Shown one piece after another: positions 22,701 to 33,272 of a stretch of 64,000 bases of DNA. Within the stretch, counting starts at the first letter, position 1. The number at the start of each line of letters is the position of its first letter. The notes beneath the pieces are model-generated. The model had not been told where the DNA came from, ran no database searches, and was given only the letters and a program-made list of their open reading frames with translations. Origin of the DNA: Biomphalaria glabrata (taxonomy: Eukaryota; Mollusca; Gastropoda; Planorbidae); the NCBI RefSeq assembly GCF_947242115.1, contig NC_074716.1, forward strand, positions 5,806,001 through 5,870,000, given 5' to 3'. Made by a program: the position numbers and the translations under genes.

Positions 22701-25018
22701 TGGTGTTCACTTCGGACAGCTTCGAGAAAACTACGACACAAGGTGTCGCCACTGCATCGTGGGAGTTGAAACAGTGGACCACATTCTCTATGAATGTCGC
22801 GTTCTGCATGAATGGCGATCAGGACAAGGATTTGAAAGAGAGAGAGAGAGAGAACTGGTCCATGTGCGGCAATCGGTCTGTCCTTGTTCGGGGACAAGGT
22901 GTCCTTAAAACGCACTGCTCGCTTCCTTTCGCGTGCTCTAAGGGAAGTAATCACAGCATGTTTCGTTTACTAATGGGGTTTCTGATACGTGAGTAGCTAG
23001 AACGTGTTTGGGTGCCGCGTGCTAACAAAAGCTGTTCTGGTGTCTTCCACGCCTTTAGAAGATCTATATCAGCAGAAAGAAGAGGCTCGTTCTCCTTGGC
23101 TTAGAAGAAGGAAAACTCGGAATCCAAACTTTGCTGCCATGTTTCTATAACTCGAACTTGGAAAAGTCTTAGATGAGAGTAACCCTGAGGAAGCTTCAGG
23201 AACCGGCAACTTTTAGCAGCTTGCAGCACAAATCGCAATATCCGGATGAATTAAGTCGCCGCTGGTCCCAAATTGTTTCGGGTACTTACAAATTCTTTTG
23301 GACACATCCGCAGCGTAAAGGTGCGGGAATGGCTGGTAAGGCTACATCATTTCGACCATAGCTGCGAGATATACCGCGACTAGGTTTCATTTACATATAA
23401 ATATTAACGGTCATTCATGATTATTAGTGCCATCAGTTTTATAAGACACGGTTGTGTATCCGAGTCGTATAAATCTATACTATAATAACATAATTTTAAT
23501 GAAATTAATTTAAATTTATTCTGTATTGGATTTTTGTATTTACATATTTCATGGTCGCATTTAATTAAATATTATGTTTCTTTTACACAGACTTTGTCAC
23601 AGAGCTAAAAATAGCCATGCGTAAGTAGTTTTGACAAATATCCAAATAATTATAGTACTACAGATGACCTTTTAACATCATCTGCCCAATAAATTGCCAG
23701 GTCTGAAATGGGAACTTTCTTTCAGAGGCGCGGTGGCCGAGTGATAAAGCGCTTGGCTTCTGAACCGGTGCCAACGTGTTCAAATCCTGGTGAAGACTGA
23801 GAATTAGTTAGGAAAAAATAAAGGCGGTTGGCCGTTTTGCTGGCAACATGACACCCTTGTTAACAAATGACCTTGACATTATCTGCCCTATAGATCGCCA
23901 GGTCTGAAAGGGAAACTGCTTTACTTTACATACTAATTTATTTAATGTCATCAATTTGATTTCTTCTTAATGTTTGTATTATTGTTCAAATAGTTTCTTT
24001 TTTATTTAATTTACATTTTCTTTATAAAATAATTCCATTCGATACTTATTAAAATCGATTTCACCATTTTCATAACGCATTGAAATTATTCAGGTAACTG
24101 GAGAATGAAAATATTATTTTTAGATAGATATTAATACCATACATAAATTCTCTTGTCACACTTTGCCCAATATAATCATGTATAATGAACAAGCGTTCAA
24201 TAAATAAAAATGCCAAATTTCTTATTTTATTTTTAAATTGCAGACTTTACTTCGAAAAAATATAAAAAAATACATTCTATGAATTTCATTTGTTATTCTA
24301 GCCATGCACTTTAATCAGTTGCTTAATATCTGCGAGTAGGTTTAGTTTTCCTGGCTGATTCAAGCAACCCATTCCGTATGGCACTAGGGATGAAGGAATA
24401 TGGAATAAGAAATCTTTATCTTTGAATCTTTTTAGGTATTGCAAACACTACAAACAGCGATGCCCTTGCTAACGCTGGTATGGAAAGTATATTGGGCTTT
24501 CTTATAATCCGACAGTTACGCTGGGCAGGACACGTATCCAGTACAGGGGACGAACGTATGCCAAAAGCTGAAGGGTGAGCTGAAGGGTGTCGACGTAAAA
24601 GATGTGGGCCCACGGAAACGCTTTTATGACAAACTTTAGGCGACATCTTCTTTTTGCTTTACTTGACTTAAAAAAGAGCACCTGCCTGCATGTGGTTTCA
24701 TAATGAGACAGCTGGATATCACTTACAAATGCGCCCCTTTTGTTTATAAATCACTGCCAATAATGTGAGAATCTGTTAAACAGAGCTTGACACCTAAATC
24801 ATGACTGAACAGATTGTTTCAATTCTGTTTTATCGCGTTCATTATCTTACTGCATGTTCACTTATCTCACCATTTTATCCACAGCGTTTATTTTACCTCC
24901 AATGATAATAGCGATCTTTATTGTCGCCATTGTTCTCACCGTACGAGGTCAAGGTCTCCAGAGTAAAGAGCAACGGCACCAAAGTAAGAGGTCAAGGTCG
25001 TCAGAAGAAGAGGTCTGA
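16708..25018 (+). CDS. Type I membrane protein with one Ig-like domain, five exons, 230 residues
   Basis: Exons: 16708-16747, 18271-18645, 21373-21486, 23591-23620 and 24885-25018. All have GT-AG boundaries, all introns are phase 1, and the joined frame is 693 bases ending in TGA. Residues 1-20 form a signal peptide (core CLWFSAIITSAVLV) split by intron 1. Residues about 21-138 are an Ig-like domain with the B-strand Cys in LQCSW, the F-strand DNTTSYFC motif, two further cysteines (YFYCAINTGPPYRC) and N-glycosylation sequons NSS and NTT. Residues 139-176 are a Thr/Ser/Pro stalk, likely O-glycosylated. A tiny 30-base exon leads to a transmembrane helix (about 188-206, FILPPMIIAIFIVAIVLTV) and a 24-residue basic tail ending SEEEV, with no ITAM or ITIM. 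A cell-surface recognition or adhesion role is inferred from architecture only. Exon 1 is the least certain part; no clear TATA box precedes it. Confidence 0.8.
17007..17259. mobile_element. MITE-T, long form (253 bp)
   Basis: TTAA flanks with inverted ends CTCTTTCTTTCC and GGAGAGAAAGAG, in intron 1 of the Ig gene. Internal sequence matches 51110-51365 and 56713-56970. Confidence 0.85.
17420..17965 (+). mobile_element. LINE-J C-terminal remnant interrupted by a SINE
   Basis: Codes, with breaks, for segments matching the LINE tail at 28130-28507: VRLLTNEYSHLTR before the interruption, MIHKTLIKYQERHKDKSTF after it. The two parts are separated by the SINE-A copy at 17637-17872. Confidence 0.75.
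17637..17872 (+). mobile_element. SINE-A inserted in LINE-J
   Basis: The head TGGCGCGGTGGCTGAGTGG with box B GGATTCGAATCT runs to the tail GGTCTGAAAAGGGAACTTTC. Part of the tail motif is duplicated (GGTCTGAAAAGGGAA twice). Confidence 0.85.
18730..19165 (-). mobile_element. LINE-R C-terminal fragment
   Basis: The minus strand encodes RRLHWLGHVTRMPDGRIPRG, the conserved tail of RTE/Jockey-like non-LTR reverse transcriptases. The 3' UTR at 18740-18860 matches 14395-14480. It sits in intron 2 of the Ig gene. Confidence 0.8.
19425..19605 (-). mobile_element. LINE-J 3' end fragment
   Basis: AGTCGTTGGTTTTCCTGGC, AGGCAACCCGTTGCATTTTC and AAGAAGGAGTACTTTTAC match 28150-28270. Confidence 0.7.
19672..19925 (-). 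mobile_element. SINE-A, near full length
   Basis: The CCCCTTTCAGACC tail at the left, the TCGAACCCGGC B-box complement near 19880, and a diverged head at the right. Confidence 0.8.
20390..21062. repeat. 48-bp satellite built from two 24-bp halves
   Basis: Alternating halves marked by GACAGAAGAACAAATACATA and GAAAGAAGAACAGATACATA, about 14 copies of the 48-bp dimer. The unit is divisible by three, which explains long artefactual open frames on both strands. It lies in intron 2 of the Ig gene and runs into a SINE-A tail fragment at 21084-21140. Confidence 0.93.
21680..22240 (+). mobile_element. Dispersed repeat R2 relative, part
   Basis: The right end (CTAATGGCATGCGTCTCAAA, 22139-22158) matches R2 at 7725. 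The left part (CCCCACACATCAG-like and CCCTCTCCCCGCAG blocks) is GC-rich and repeat-like. It lies in intron 3 of the Ig gene. Confidence 0.45.
22440..22910 (+). mobile_element. Non-LTR element remnant, I/Jockey-like C-terminal zinc-knuckle region
   Basis: The frame from 22630 encodes AQFRVGHCPVGVHFGQL, then CRHCIVGVETVDHILYEC. The RVGHC...C..C...T.DHIL..C pattern is typical of the tail of I/Jockey-group LINE polyproteins. It is isolated in intron 3 of the Ig gene, with no reverse-transcriptase domain nearby. Confidence 0.6.
23726..23932 (+). mobile_element. SINE-A copy, preceded by a tail fragment
   Basis: The head GGCGCGGTGGCCGAGTG runs to the tail GGTCTGAAAGGGAAAC. A separate SINE-A tail fragment lies directly upstream at 23660-23718. 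Confidence 0.8.
24296..24430 (-). mobile_element. LINE-J 3' end fragment
   Basis: TTTTCCTGGCTGATTCAAGC, AACCCATTCCGTATGG and GGAATAAGAAATCTTTATC match 28170-28285. Confidence 0.6.
24430..24650 (+). mobile_element. LINE-R C-terminal fragment
   Basis: The plus strand encodes RQLRWAGHVSSTGDERMPKA, the conserved LINE tail, followed by a stop. It directly abuts the LINE-J fragment, in intron 4 of the Ig gene. Confidence 0.7.
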
Positions 25019-25062
25019 GTTATTACAGTACATTGTATAGATTGTAATTAAACGTGTATTAA

Positions 25063-25068
25063 AATAAA
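25063..25068 (+). terminator. Polyadenylation signal of the Ig-like membrane protein gene
   Basis: AATAAA 45 bases after the stop codon, which implies a very short 3' UTR. Confidence 0.65.
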
Positions 25069-25129
25069 ACGTGTTGTTGATATGAAACTTTTTGATTTTT
25101 ATCTGTGAGTGTGCAAGCGATGGGGCTAC

Positions 25130-25290
25130 AAGTCACTTATACCCCGAAGGAAGGACAAAAAGGAGGACAAAGAATTACGAAGAAGGACAAAAAGAAGGAC
25201 AATGTATTACGAAGAAAAACAGAAAGGAGGACCAAGAATAGCAGGAGGACAAAAAAGGACAGAAAGGAGGACAAATAATTATAGAGGACA
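25130..25290. repeat. Purine-rich AAGGAGGACAAA-like low-complexity tract
   Basis: Irregular GGACAAA/GAAGGAC units; no fixed period. Confidence 0.7.
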
Positions 25291-25526
25291 GAAATATACC
25301 CTAGTGTCTTCAAGTTTTTTATCGACTCTTTGTAATTTTTTTTGTCCCGATCTTCTTTTAATGTATAGTCACCACATACAATACATTTAATCTTGGGGCG
25401 ACTGGAAATATAAAACCTAATCAAAACTTCATTGTAGAATACACACAAAATTACGTATTTGACGGTGAATTTTTTTCTATCAGTGCAGTTTCAAACATAG
25501 TCGAAGTAAGACATAGGGAATTATTC

Positions 25527-25607
25527 TTAACTCTTTCTCTCCGTAATTATTTACCACATTCTGGTGGAATCAACGCTGGTATCGTCAGTTAGGAGAGAAA
25601 GAGTTAA
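25527..25607. mobile_element. MITE-T, short form (81 bp)
   Basis: TTAA flanks, inverted ends CTCTTTCTCTCC and GGAGAGAAAGAG. Same length and same internal join as 8854-8934, in opposite orientation. Confidence 0.88.
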
Positions 25608-25689
25608 GCAAATAATGCCTTAACTCCTTGGGACAAGAAGAACAAAGTAGCTCATTCTATGTTTCATGTTGAGTTCAACCAAGACCAGT

Positions 25690-26160
25690 CGTCACCAAAG
25701 GCCTGAACGCTGACCTGCAACGTCACAACCTATGAGCCATGATGCCCAATGGCTCGTTCCCATCTCACAGGTCTGTAAGACGTGGCAACCAATCAGGGGC
25801 GATCTAGGGCTCCAAAAAAAGGCCCTGGCATTACCGTAAAACCTGGCCCACAATTTGGTTGTCTGCATTGTTGTGAATATGAGTTAGGGTTTCGATGTAG
25901 TCTAAATGTTGTTTCGTAAAAGGTATCATGAGATTCAACAAGGTTTCTGATGCGTTTGGTGTCCAACTGTCGAGGTAATCAGTAATTTTACTCCATCGCT
26001 TGGCAGATTATTTCAACAAAGTTTTCAACATGTAAAAAAAAAAAGTTAAACCTCAAAGATCCCATTAATTAATGTAAGTACTAGATCCACGGGTTTCTCG
26101 TAAAATTTGTTTCAGGTCAATTTCATTACGTTTTCGTACATTTCAGTCATGTAGCCCGCG
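25690..26160 (-). mobile_element. Degraded hAT-like H2 material
   Basis: GACCTGCAACGTCACAACCT is the reverse complement of the block at 13610-13640. CAGGGGCGATCTAGGGC at 25794 looks like a hAT-type end. Boundaries are unclear. The stretch 26160-26850 holds no gene that I can see. Confidence 0.35.
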
Positions 26161-26852
26161 ACACGAGTGTCGGAAGTTAAAATGGCCCGCAGGTCAAATT
26201 AGCTTGGACTGTTCTAGATGGTTTTATGAAGGAGAATGTAAGAGGTAGGAGCTTATTTAGAGATAAGGAGAGCTTGGAATATTTAGTTAGACATAGTAGT
26301 CGCGAGTCTTGAAGTAAATAGTTGATACGTTTTATCGATCATTGTTATTGTATCATGTATCCACTTAGTATTTATACTGTATATACATTCATTGTTCCAC
26401 GTTCAAGTTTATAGAATTAAACTCAAGTACATCAAACTGTGTTTGAAGTCTTTGAACTATAATTATGACACCTCCTCATCCGCATATGTCGCAAATGTAT
26501 CTTTTCGATGAAGCAGAACTGAAATAAATTCGTGATACTGTAAGTCTAGAAAAGATCAACGACAACTCACACACATGTAGTGCAGTAATTTTAGCTAATA
26601 TTTTACACGCGAAGTAATCAATGGGGCGCTGTTTAGGTTAGAACACATTCTGAATTGAATTAGAAAGTATAGAAATATAGACGCTTGCCTGGGGGCAGGA
26701 CAACCGCCAGTAAATCATATAATTCAGGATCAACTTTTCATTTTTTTTTCTGAAAAAAAGCTGTTGATTCGAATGACTGCATTCACTTTCACCAAAATTT
26801 ATTTTATATATGTGCACCATCTGAATGCTTTGATAACACTAGATGTGTTCAT

Positions 26853-26965
26853 GTTCCCCCTTTCAGACTTGTGATCTGTATGGCAGGTGATGTAAAGGTC
26901 ATCTGTTTCTGTGGCCCTCGGTACACGAGACTGTAATGTGGCCAGCATAGTGACCTATTGCCATT
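26853..26965 (-). mobile_element. SINE-A tail half
   Basis: CCCCCTTTCAGACTTGTG and GGCCAGCATAGTGACC; the head is missing. Confidence 0.7.
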
Positions 26966-27039
26966 TTGTTTACAGGAATCAATTTGAAATGTATTTTAGG
27001 GATGTAGGCTACATCTGGTCGTTAATGAGGTTCCTAGTT

Positions 27040-27120
27040 TGTTTTGGTTCACTCCTCCTGCGGGAGGTTTGGGCTGGGAGGTAGAGTATCTTCAACTCTA
27101 AATGGACACCCGGAACATGA
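27040..27120 (+). mobile_element. SINE-C fragment
   Basis: CCTCCTGCGGGAGGTTTGGG, GTATCTTCAACTCTAAATGG and CCGGAACATG match 45715-45790. Confidence 0.55.
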
Positions 27121-27788
27121 TTGATTAATATTCATAAATGGATTTGAAAGCAGACTACAATGCAAAGAAGAAGTATTGCCGCCTTCCCACCCCTCGTCAG
27201 CACGATACACTACACTTGTGGAACAGTGGAAAGGTGGGTAGTTACTATGATACTACTAGAAATGCTATAAAATAATAATTCACCTATTCACCATTTTCTC
27301 GTATTAAGAATTTGGCCCCAGGTGTTCCCACAATACATGTAATATGTTTGCATTATTGGTTGTTTTAGCTTCGCACTTGTTTTAACGTGTACAGCTGTGC
27401 TAATGAAAAAACACTCAAGACAAGTTTGTTTTTATCAAGTAAGGGAGATAAAAGTGTAAATATTAATTTTGATCTTGACTTTTTTGTTCTCTCCCGTGCC
27501 ACCTTTTGCTAGTAAAATTTTAAAGGAGGTAGGGGATTGGTTAGAGTGAACACTCTTTGGAAGAGGTTATGATTATTTAAAAGCAGTTTTTTTTAGGTTT
27601 CTCAGACTGTGGGTCCTGGCTATTCAACTCAGTTTCTTGGTCCAGAAGTACCTTATCACAAAAGGTAGGCTCGAATCAGATTCTTATTCCAAACAGTACT
27701 TGATACAGTTCCTTATAGCACTTTCCTTAGTACACAGATTCGCTACTAAGCTTTACGATCTAAACAGAAATTTGTGGAGCCTTTAATC
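27121..27788. other. Gene-free stretch
   Basis: No supported exon or repeat. Confidence 0.45.
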
Positions 27789-28042
27789 CAGTGTTTCTCA
27801 AACTTTTGCAGGTGGCGCACTCAAAAATGAAAAAAAAAATTCGCTTCTTTCCCCCCCCCCCCCCCCCAATCCTGATTGGGACCTGGAAGAGAGCTGTGAG
27901 GTTCAACAGTGGGTCTAGGAAGGTTTTAAGAATGTAATGAGAAAGAAAAGACCTAGAAGATGTATAATCTTAGCCATTTGTAGCCCGATTTCACATTAAC
28001 ATGCAGGTGGCCACCGATTTGGCGCAGTCACGTGAAACACTG
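27789..28042. mobile_element. hAT-type MITE, 254 bp
   Basis: The ends CAGTGTTTCTCAAAC and GTGAAACACTG are short inverted repeats of the classic hAT type. Flanks CTTTAATC and AAATAATC agree at 5 of 8, so the site duplication is weak. It contains a long C-run. Confidence 0.5.
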
Positions 28043-28049
28043 AAATAAT

Positions 28050-28510
28050 CTTTAATCCTCTTATCTTATCTTATGTAATACAGACGTTACTTCAAAAAAG
28101 AAGATGATTACGTCCTACGCGTCATGCATTTAGTCATGCATATTAACCAATGACGTAAATTCTGCCAAGTCACTGGTTTTCCTGGCTAGCTCAGGCAGCC
28201 CATTCCATGCTCTAATAGCACTAGGGAAGAAGGAGTATTTGTACAAATTTGTCCTAGCATATGGGACGAGGAATGTGCCTTTATCTTTGTGTCTTTCAGA
28301 GTATTTTATTAAATTTTGTTTTTGTATTTGAAGATTATGGTTCAGTGTTTTATGTATTATTGCTACTTTACTTTTGAGTCTTCTGTCCTGAAGGCTTTCT
28401 AAATTTAGTGATTTTACTAAAGGTGTTACTCTAGTCAAATGTGAATATTCGTTTGTTATGAATCGCACTGCTCTATTTTGTGTCTGTTCTAGTTTCTTAA
28501 TGTTCAATCA
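28050..28510 (-). mobile_element. LINE-J C-terminus and 3' UTR, best-preserved tail
   Basis: The minus strand encodes about 125 residues with TQNRAVRFITNEYSHLTRVT, LVKSLNLESLQDRR and SAIRAWNGLPELARKTSDLA, the thumb and C-terminal part of a CR1/Jockey-type LINE polyprotein. The 3' UTR ends in tandem AAGAT units (28060-28075 on the plus strand as ATCTTATCTT). Confidence 0.88.
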
Positions 28511-28811
28511 AAGACATTGCCTTTATAATGTTTATACTTTTTATTTTAGAATCCTAATTTGCGCAATGAATATTCATTCAAGGAAGTCCGTTTAGTCCTG
28601 TATTTGTTTTCTAAAACAGTGTTTGTAGTTAATTGTTTTGTATACTAGAAAAAAAATATTCTGGGGATAGTATTAGTGATGCAGTAGTTTCTCAATCCCA
28701 TCAAACAAGGGGGTCTGGGGGGGGAGCGCTCAAAGCTCCCCCATCAGTGTCAGGGGTTCTGCCACAGCGCCATGCGTATTTCTGCATTCTGAGCTTCGAA
28801 GTTTATGTATC

Positions 28812-28983
28812 TAGTATCCAGCTCTAGTGGGTACCTGACATTAGTTGGGGAAAAGTAAAAGCGGTTGGTCGTTGTGCTGGTCACATGACTCCCTGGTTAA
28901 CCGTGGGCCACAGAAACAGATGACCTTTACATCAACTGCCGTATGGACCACAAGGTCTGAAAGGGAAACTTTACTTTACTTTA
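28812..28983 (+). mobile_element. SINE-A body and tail
   Basis: GTGGGTACCTGACATTAGTT runs to the GGTCTGAAAGGGAAAC tail; head lost. Confidence 0.8.
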
Positions 28984-29689
28984 TAGGGAAAAGTGGTGAA
29001 ACCTTAGGCCTCAATGAACTGAAATACTCAACGGAAGTATGGATAAAGTTAATCTCGTTAGATCGGATTTAAGTCAACCTGAAACGTCTCTTCAATGACA
29101 TTTTATTATTCAGCAATTTATCTTTAATTATCTGATAAGAATTACTTCTAAATAAACTTTCAAAATGATCGTGTGAACAGACTTCAAGCAAGGATTATGG
29201 TGTCAGTTTGTCACATGCAAATTTCAATACTGACATGTTATGGGAAACTTTTACTTGAAACTTGTGGGATCGCAATGTGACCTAGATGTGAGATAACTGG
29301 ATGTTTCAACTCATAAAAAATGACATCGTAAAATTTACAAGTGGGGAAATTGTCTTTGATAAGTGGAATAAATGACAAACACACAATATATTCCAAAGCA
29401 ATCATTTAGTTGTTTAGACAAGCCGATGGAGCTTCTTTGGGGGGCTAGAGTTCCAAGAGAACTTAACTCTTAGTACAAGCACATGTGTCTAGTGTCTTAA
29501 TAATGGAAAAAAACAAGATATTGTTTCACTCTTATGATCTACGTTTAACATTCATATGTTGCTTTAGGATTAAAGATATTACACCCTAGCCAAATCCTCA
29601 TGCATGACGATGATAGGTGGTTCCTCGCCATAAACAAATAAATAAAAGAGCTAAAAGACGTTTGTTTTCTGAAATTATTAGTATTCATG
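28984..29689. other. Gene-free stretch
   Basis: AT-rich; no exon or repeat recognised. Confidence 0.45.
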
Positions 29690-30030
29690 GTTCTAGTTTT
29701 TCTAATTCTACAATAACTATAACTACTATTGCGGTTCGATGATGATCATGCAGGGGGCTGAGGGCTTTGCACTGGGTTTTGTGCCTCTTCATGTGGCTGG
29801 TAAGACTAATATCAGCCTTAAATGTTCGGCTGCATACTGGGCAGCTTATTCCAGCTGAAGCTAGTGTCATGGCCTTGATTTGTTTTTCTCTGGCGCTTTT
29901 CTTCTGCCAGCACTGTTTTCTTGTCCTCATCAATTTGTGCACCGATTTCTCAGCGCGATGCCATGATGCTCTATCATGTGCTTCCGACTCCCAGGTGGAT
30001 CAATGCTGAAGCTTTCAGAGAGAATCTCAC
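29690..30030 (-). mobile_element. LINE-R C-terminal zinc-finger fragment
   Basis: The minus strand encodes ISCPVCSRTFKADISLTSHM followed by KRH, a complete C2H2 finger as found at the end of RTE/Jockey-like polyproteins. The upstream segment IEHHGIALRNRC belongs to the same tail. Confidence 0.65.
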
Positions 30031-30039
30031 CGCGCGGAG

Positions 30040-32750
30040 GCTTTAACAACGTGGCGACCCCAGACTCGGAGCTCACTGGCATCAACATCCAGAAGGATAG
30101 AAGCCCTCTGTTAGGAGGAGGCAGAAGTTACGTCATCGGCCTAGTCTGCAGCTAGACCCTGATCATACAGCCACGTCGGCGAAGGAAAGCCAGTGAGATC
30201 CTGGACTCGTAGACCTAGGAGGTAACGAAATATAGATCTAGATCTACATTTGTAATTTGTAAACGCCCATACGTTGGGGCATCGTATTGAAGCCTGTAGT
30301 TCTGTATCGAGAAGGCTACAGTTTGTGGAAGGGAAGAAAACCGTCCTGTCGAAGCCGTATTGAAGAGATATCGCCTGCCCGGCATCTTAAGAACGAACGT
30401 TAAGGTCACCTTTGCAAGGCCAAGATCGACCGTTGAGGTCACGCCAAAGAACTGTTGACGTAGGAGCCATCTTACTGCCTACGGCACTGAAGTACAGTAG
30501 TGCTAATTTGATCTACGTCTCGGCTGAATCTGTGCTACACGTTAGATAGCCAGATAGCCGGTATTCTAGCACTGGACTTTGACTTTGTCGCTGTGTCAAC
30601 TGTTGGACCGTTCCAGTTTCACTTTGTACAGACGACCACCTGGGAGCACCGTACCAGCAACCGGAACCAGACTCTACGTCACCGACGAACCGGAGCCAGA
30701 CGACAGATCACCGTGAACCAGAACCAGACGCCGTACCACCGAAGAACCGGAGCCGTTGCAGACCAGTACCGAAGAACCTTGGAGGCCGAAACGTTCGCTG
30801 TCTTTATCTCACCGCTAGGGAAGACATCGCCGTGAGCCTTGCCGCCGGGACAGACATTAGCGTAGGAAGAGTGGACCCGAGACTGACTGTGGAGTTATCG
30901 CCGCTTCTTAGACAGATAAGTCAAGTGTTATTTAACTACTTTCTCCTTAGATTAATTAGAGTCTGTAGGGAAGTGACCACTCGCTAGATTATCACTACCA
31001 GGTTAAATCGTGGTGGATTGGGGATATCCTTAAAATTAGGTGTAATCTAGCAAGAGGTCCAGATATACGTTTAGCTGTTAATTCGTCCTGTATGTGAATG
31101 TGAATCATTTAGTTAAGCATTTTTTTGTTGTAGCAACGTTGTGTATTAATTGTTTGTAATACTCCAGTCTTAAGTCTTACTGTCAGACGAAAGTCTCATT
31201 CATTAGAACTAGATCTATAGTTTGGTGTTTATCGTATTTAGGTTAATTTTCATAGTTTATTTGTATGAGTAAGTTATATACACTCCTGGCTGTGAAAGCA
31301 GGTAAGAAGTAACTAAGATCTAGCGTAATCTAGACTAGATCTGGGAAACAATCGAGGTGAAGCCTGATTGCCCATTAGTAATTTTAGTATTTGTAAATAG
31401 ACAGGTTGGTCTATTTACCGGCGACTCGTGTGAGTAACACGTAGTTGGTTGAGTGTGCGTGTGTCGCACAGCGTATTCAGTCGGGTCAGAGTGTAGCCTA
31501 CACACTGGTACCAAGGATACTAAGTGTATCTTGGAAAGTACAGAAGTTATTATAAGTCGGATTTGGTAGTTTAGACGCCAAGGGTAGAGTGACGAATTTA
31601 ATTTATTTGAATCAAGAGGTATTAGGTAGCCGCGGAGCGAGGTTACGCTCAAAAGGTAATTTGATTTATAGAACATAGGTAATAGAAGCCATTAGGCCTG
31701 TGTGTAAGATAATTTAAATAAAAAGCGAGGTAAAGTAACAAAGGTAATATGGCAGCTACTTCAGGTTACGACCTGGAAGAATTTAGAAAAAAGCTAATTC
31801 ATGAAGCTAAGACAGAACTAGAACTGCGCGGCAAAGAACTAACTGCTTATGTACAGCAGATGGTGGCGGCAGAAGCAGAGCGCTTGGAGAATGAAAGAAG
31901 TAGAGAAGCAGAACGCTTGGAGAGAGAGAAAGCTAGAGGCAGAGAAAAAGAAAAAGAAGAAGCAGATCGCATAGAGCGGGAAAAGGTTAGAGAGGCAGAA
32001 AAATTGGAAAGGGAAAAGGTTAGAGAGGCGGAACGGGTAGAGAGGGAGAAGAAAGAAGAGGCGGAACGCATCGAGAGGGAGAAAAAAGAAGAGGCGGACA
32101 GAAAAGTGAGAATTCAAGTAGAACAGATGAGGATAGAGGCTGGTGTAAGTGTGCCCACCGAAGGAAACAACAACAATAGTGTCAACATAGAAAGCCATAG
32201 TAGCGCCGCATGGATGAAGAAGAAAATCCAACCTTTTGCGGAAGACAAGGACGACATCGGCGACTATCTGAAACGCTTTGAAATTAAACTTGCAAAGTTT
32301 AAGGTCCAGGAGAAGGAGTGGTCCGAAATCTTGTTGGACTTCGTACATGGGAAAGCCCTCACGATTTGCCAAAACCATGACCACGAAGGAACTGCTAAAC
32401 GCATACGGGCACAACGCGGAAACATTCCGAAAGAAGTATTATGAAAACACTCCATCCAGCCAAGTTGATCCCCAAACAACTATCAACTCAGAGAAAGACT
32501 TCTTCACTAAATGGCTCGGATTCGAGAATGTGGAGAACACCTACGAGGGGTTGAGGAACTTTATCTTGATTGATAACTTTATCAATAAGTGCGACCCTCA
32601 GCTACAGTCCTTTGTAAAAGAGAGAAACCCTAAGGTAATTGAAGACTTGGTAGAAATTATTAGGATCTTTAAGAATGCTTACCCAAACATTTTCTTTTGC
32701 TACCTTGTGAGTGCTTCCCTTCCCTTAATTGGCCGAACAGTAGTCGTTTA
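30040..32750 (+). mobile_element. Fossil Ty3/Gypsy-like LTR element, 5' part (leader and gag remnant)
   Basis: A primer-binding-site-like TGGCGACCCC lies near 30050, but LTR limits could not be fixed. A long non-coding leader contains ACCGGAGCCAGACG-like short repeats around 30650-30780. From 31749 to about 32745 runs a gag-like region: a highly charged Glu/Arg coiled-coil stretch followed by a capsid-type domain of the kind found in invertebrate Gypsy gags. No protease, reverse transcriptase, RNase H, integrase or 3' LTR follows. The copy is broken: it is truncated and gag has at least one break. Long open stretches suggest it is not very old. Confidence 0.7.
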
Positions 32751-33239
32751 GGGCCGCGGGATTCTTTCATTCTGCAGATGTTGCCTGGCCATAGCAGCTA
32801 GACTGCATCAGGATTGTGTTAATGTACTAATGTACATCAACTGTTAAATTTCTAGAAAAAAATCGTTAAAGCCGTTTTTTGAGATCGGCGTCCAGGTTCC
32901 TCTATAAGATAGTGACTTGAATAGATGTATAATAAAAAAAATTTACATGGAGATAGAACTTCTAATTTAGTTTGTAATTACTTTGCATTATGTTTTGACT
33001 TTAAAATCTTCAAATAATAATAAGCATCTTCACAATTCGCTTTTACGCTGTGTGCATTATTTCGCAAATCGATCGCATAAAAGTGCATAGAACTCAGTCC
33101 TTACAGCACCCTACAAAAGGAGATACACCCACATGTCCCCCACCCCCGACATTCGGAGAACGACTGCCCCAGGCCCTACGTTTTCCCTCCCCCGCCTCTA
33201 TAAAGGAGAATGATACACAAATAGTAAGAATGTGCGAGT

Positions 33240-33272
<33 letters not shown>

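Noticed and set aside
25109-25448. Lys-rich and Phe/Leu-rich frames on both strands
   Set aside because: Purine-rich low-complexity tract.
26209-26470. Possible lone LTR beginning TG and ending CA
   Set aside because: No flanking duplication and no second copy in the window.
31839-32414. 191-codon minus-strand frame
   Set aside because: Shadow of the fossil gag-like region on the other strand.
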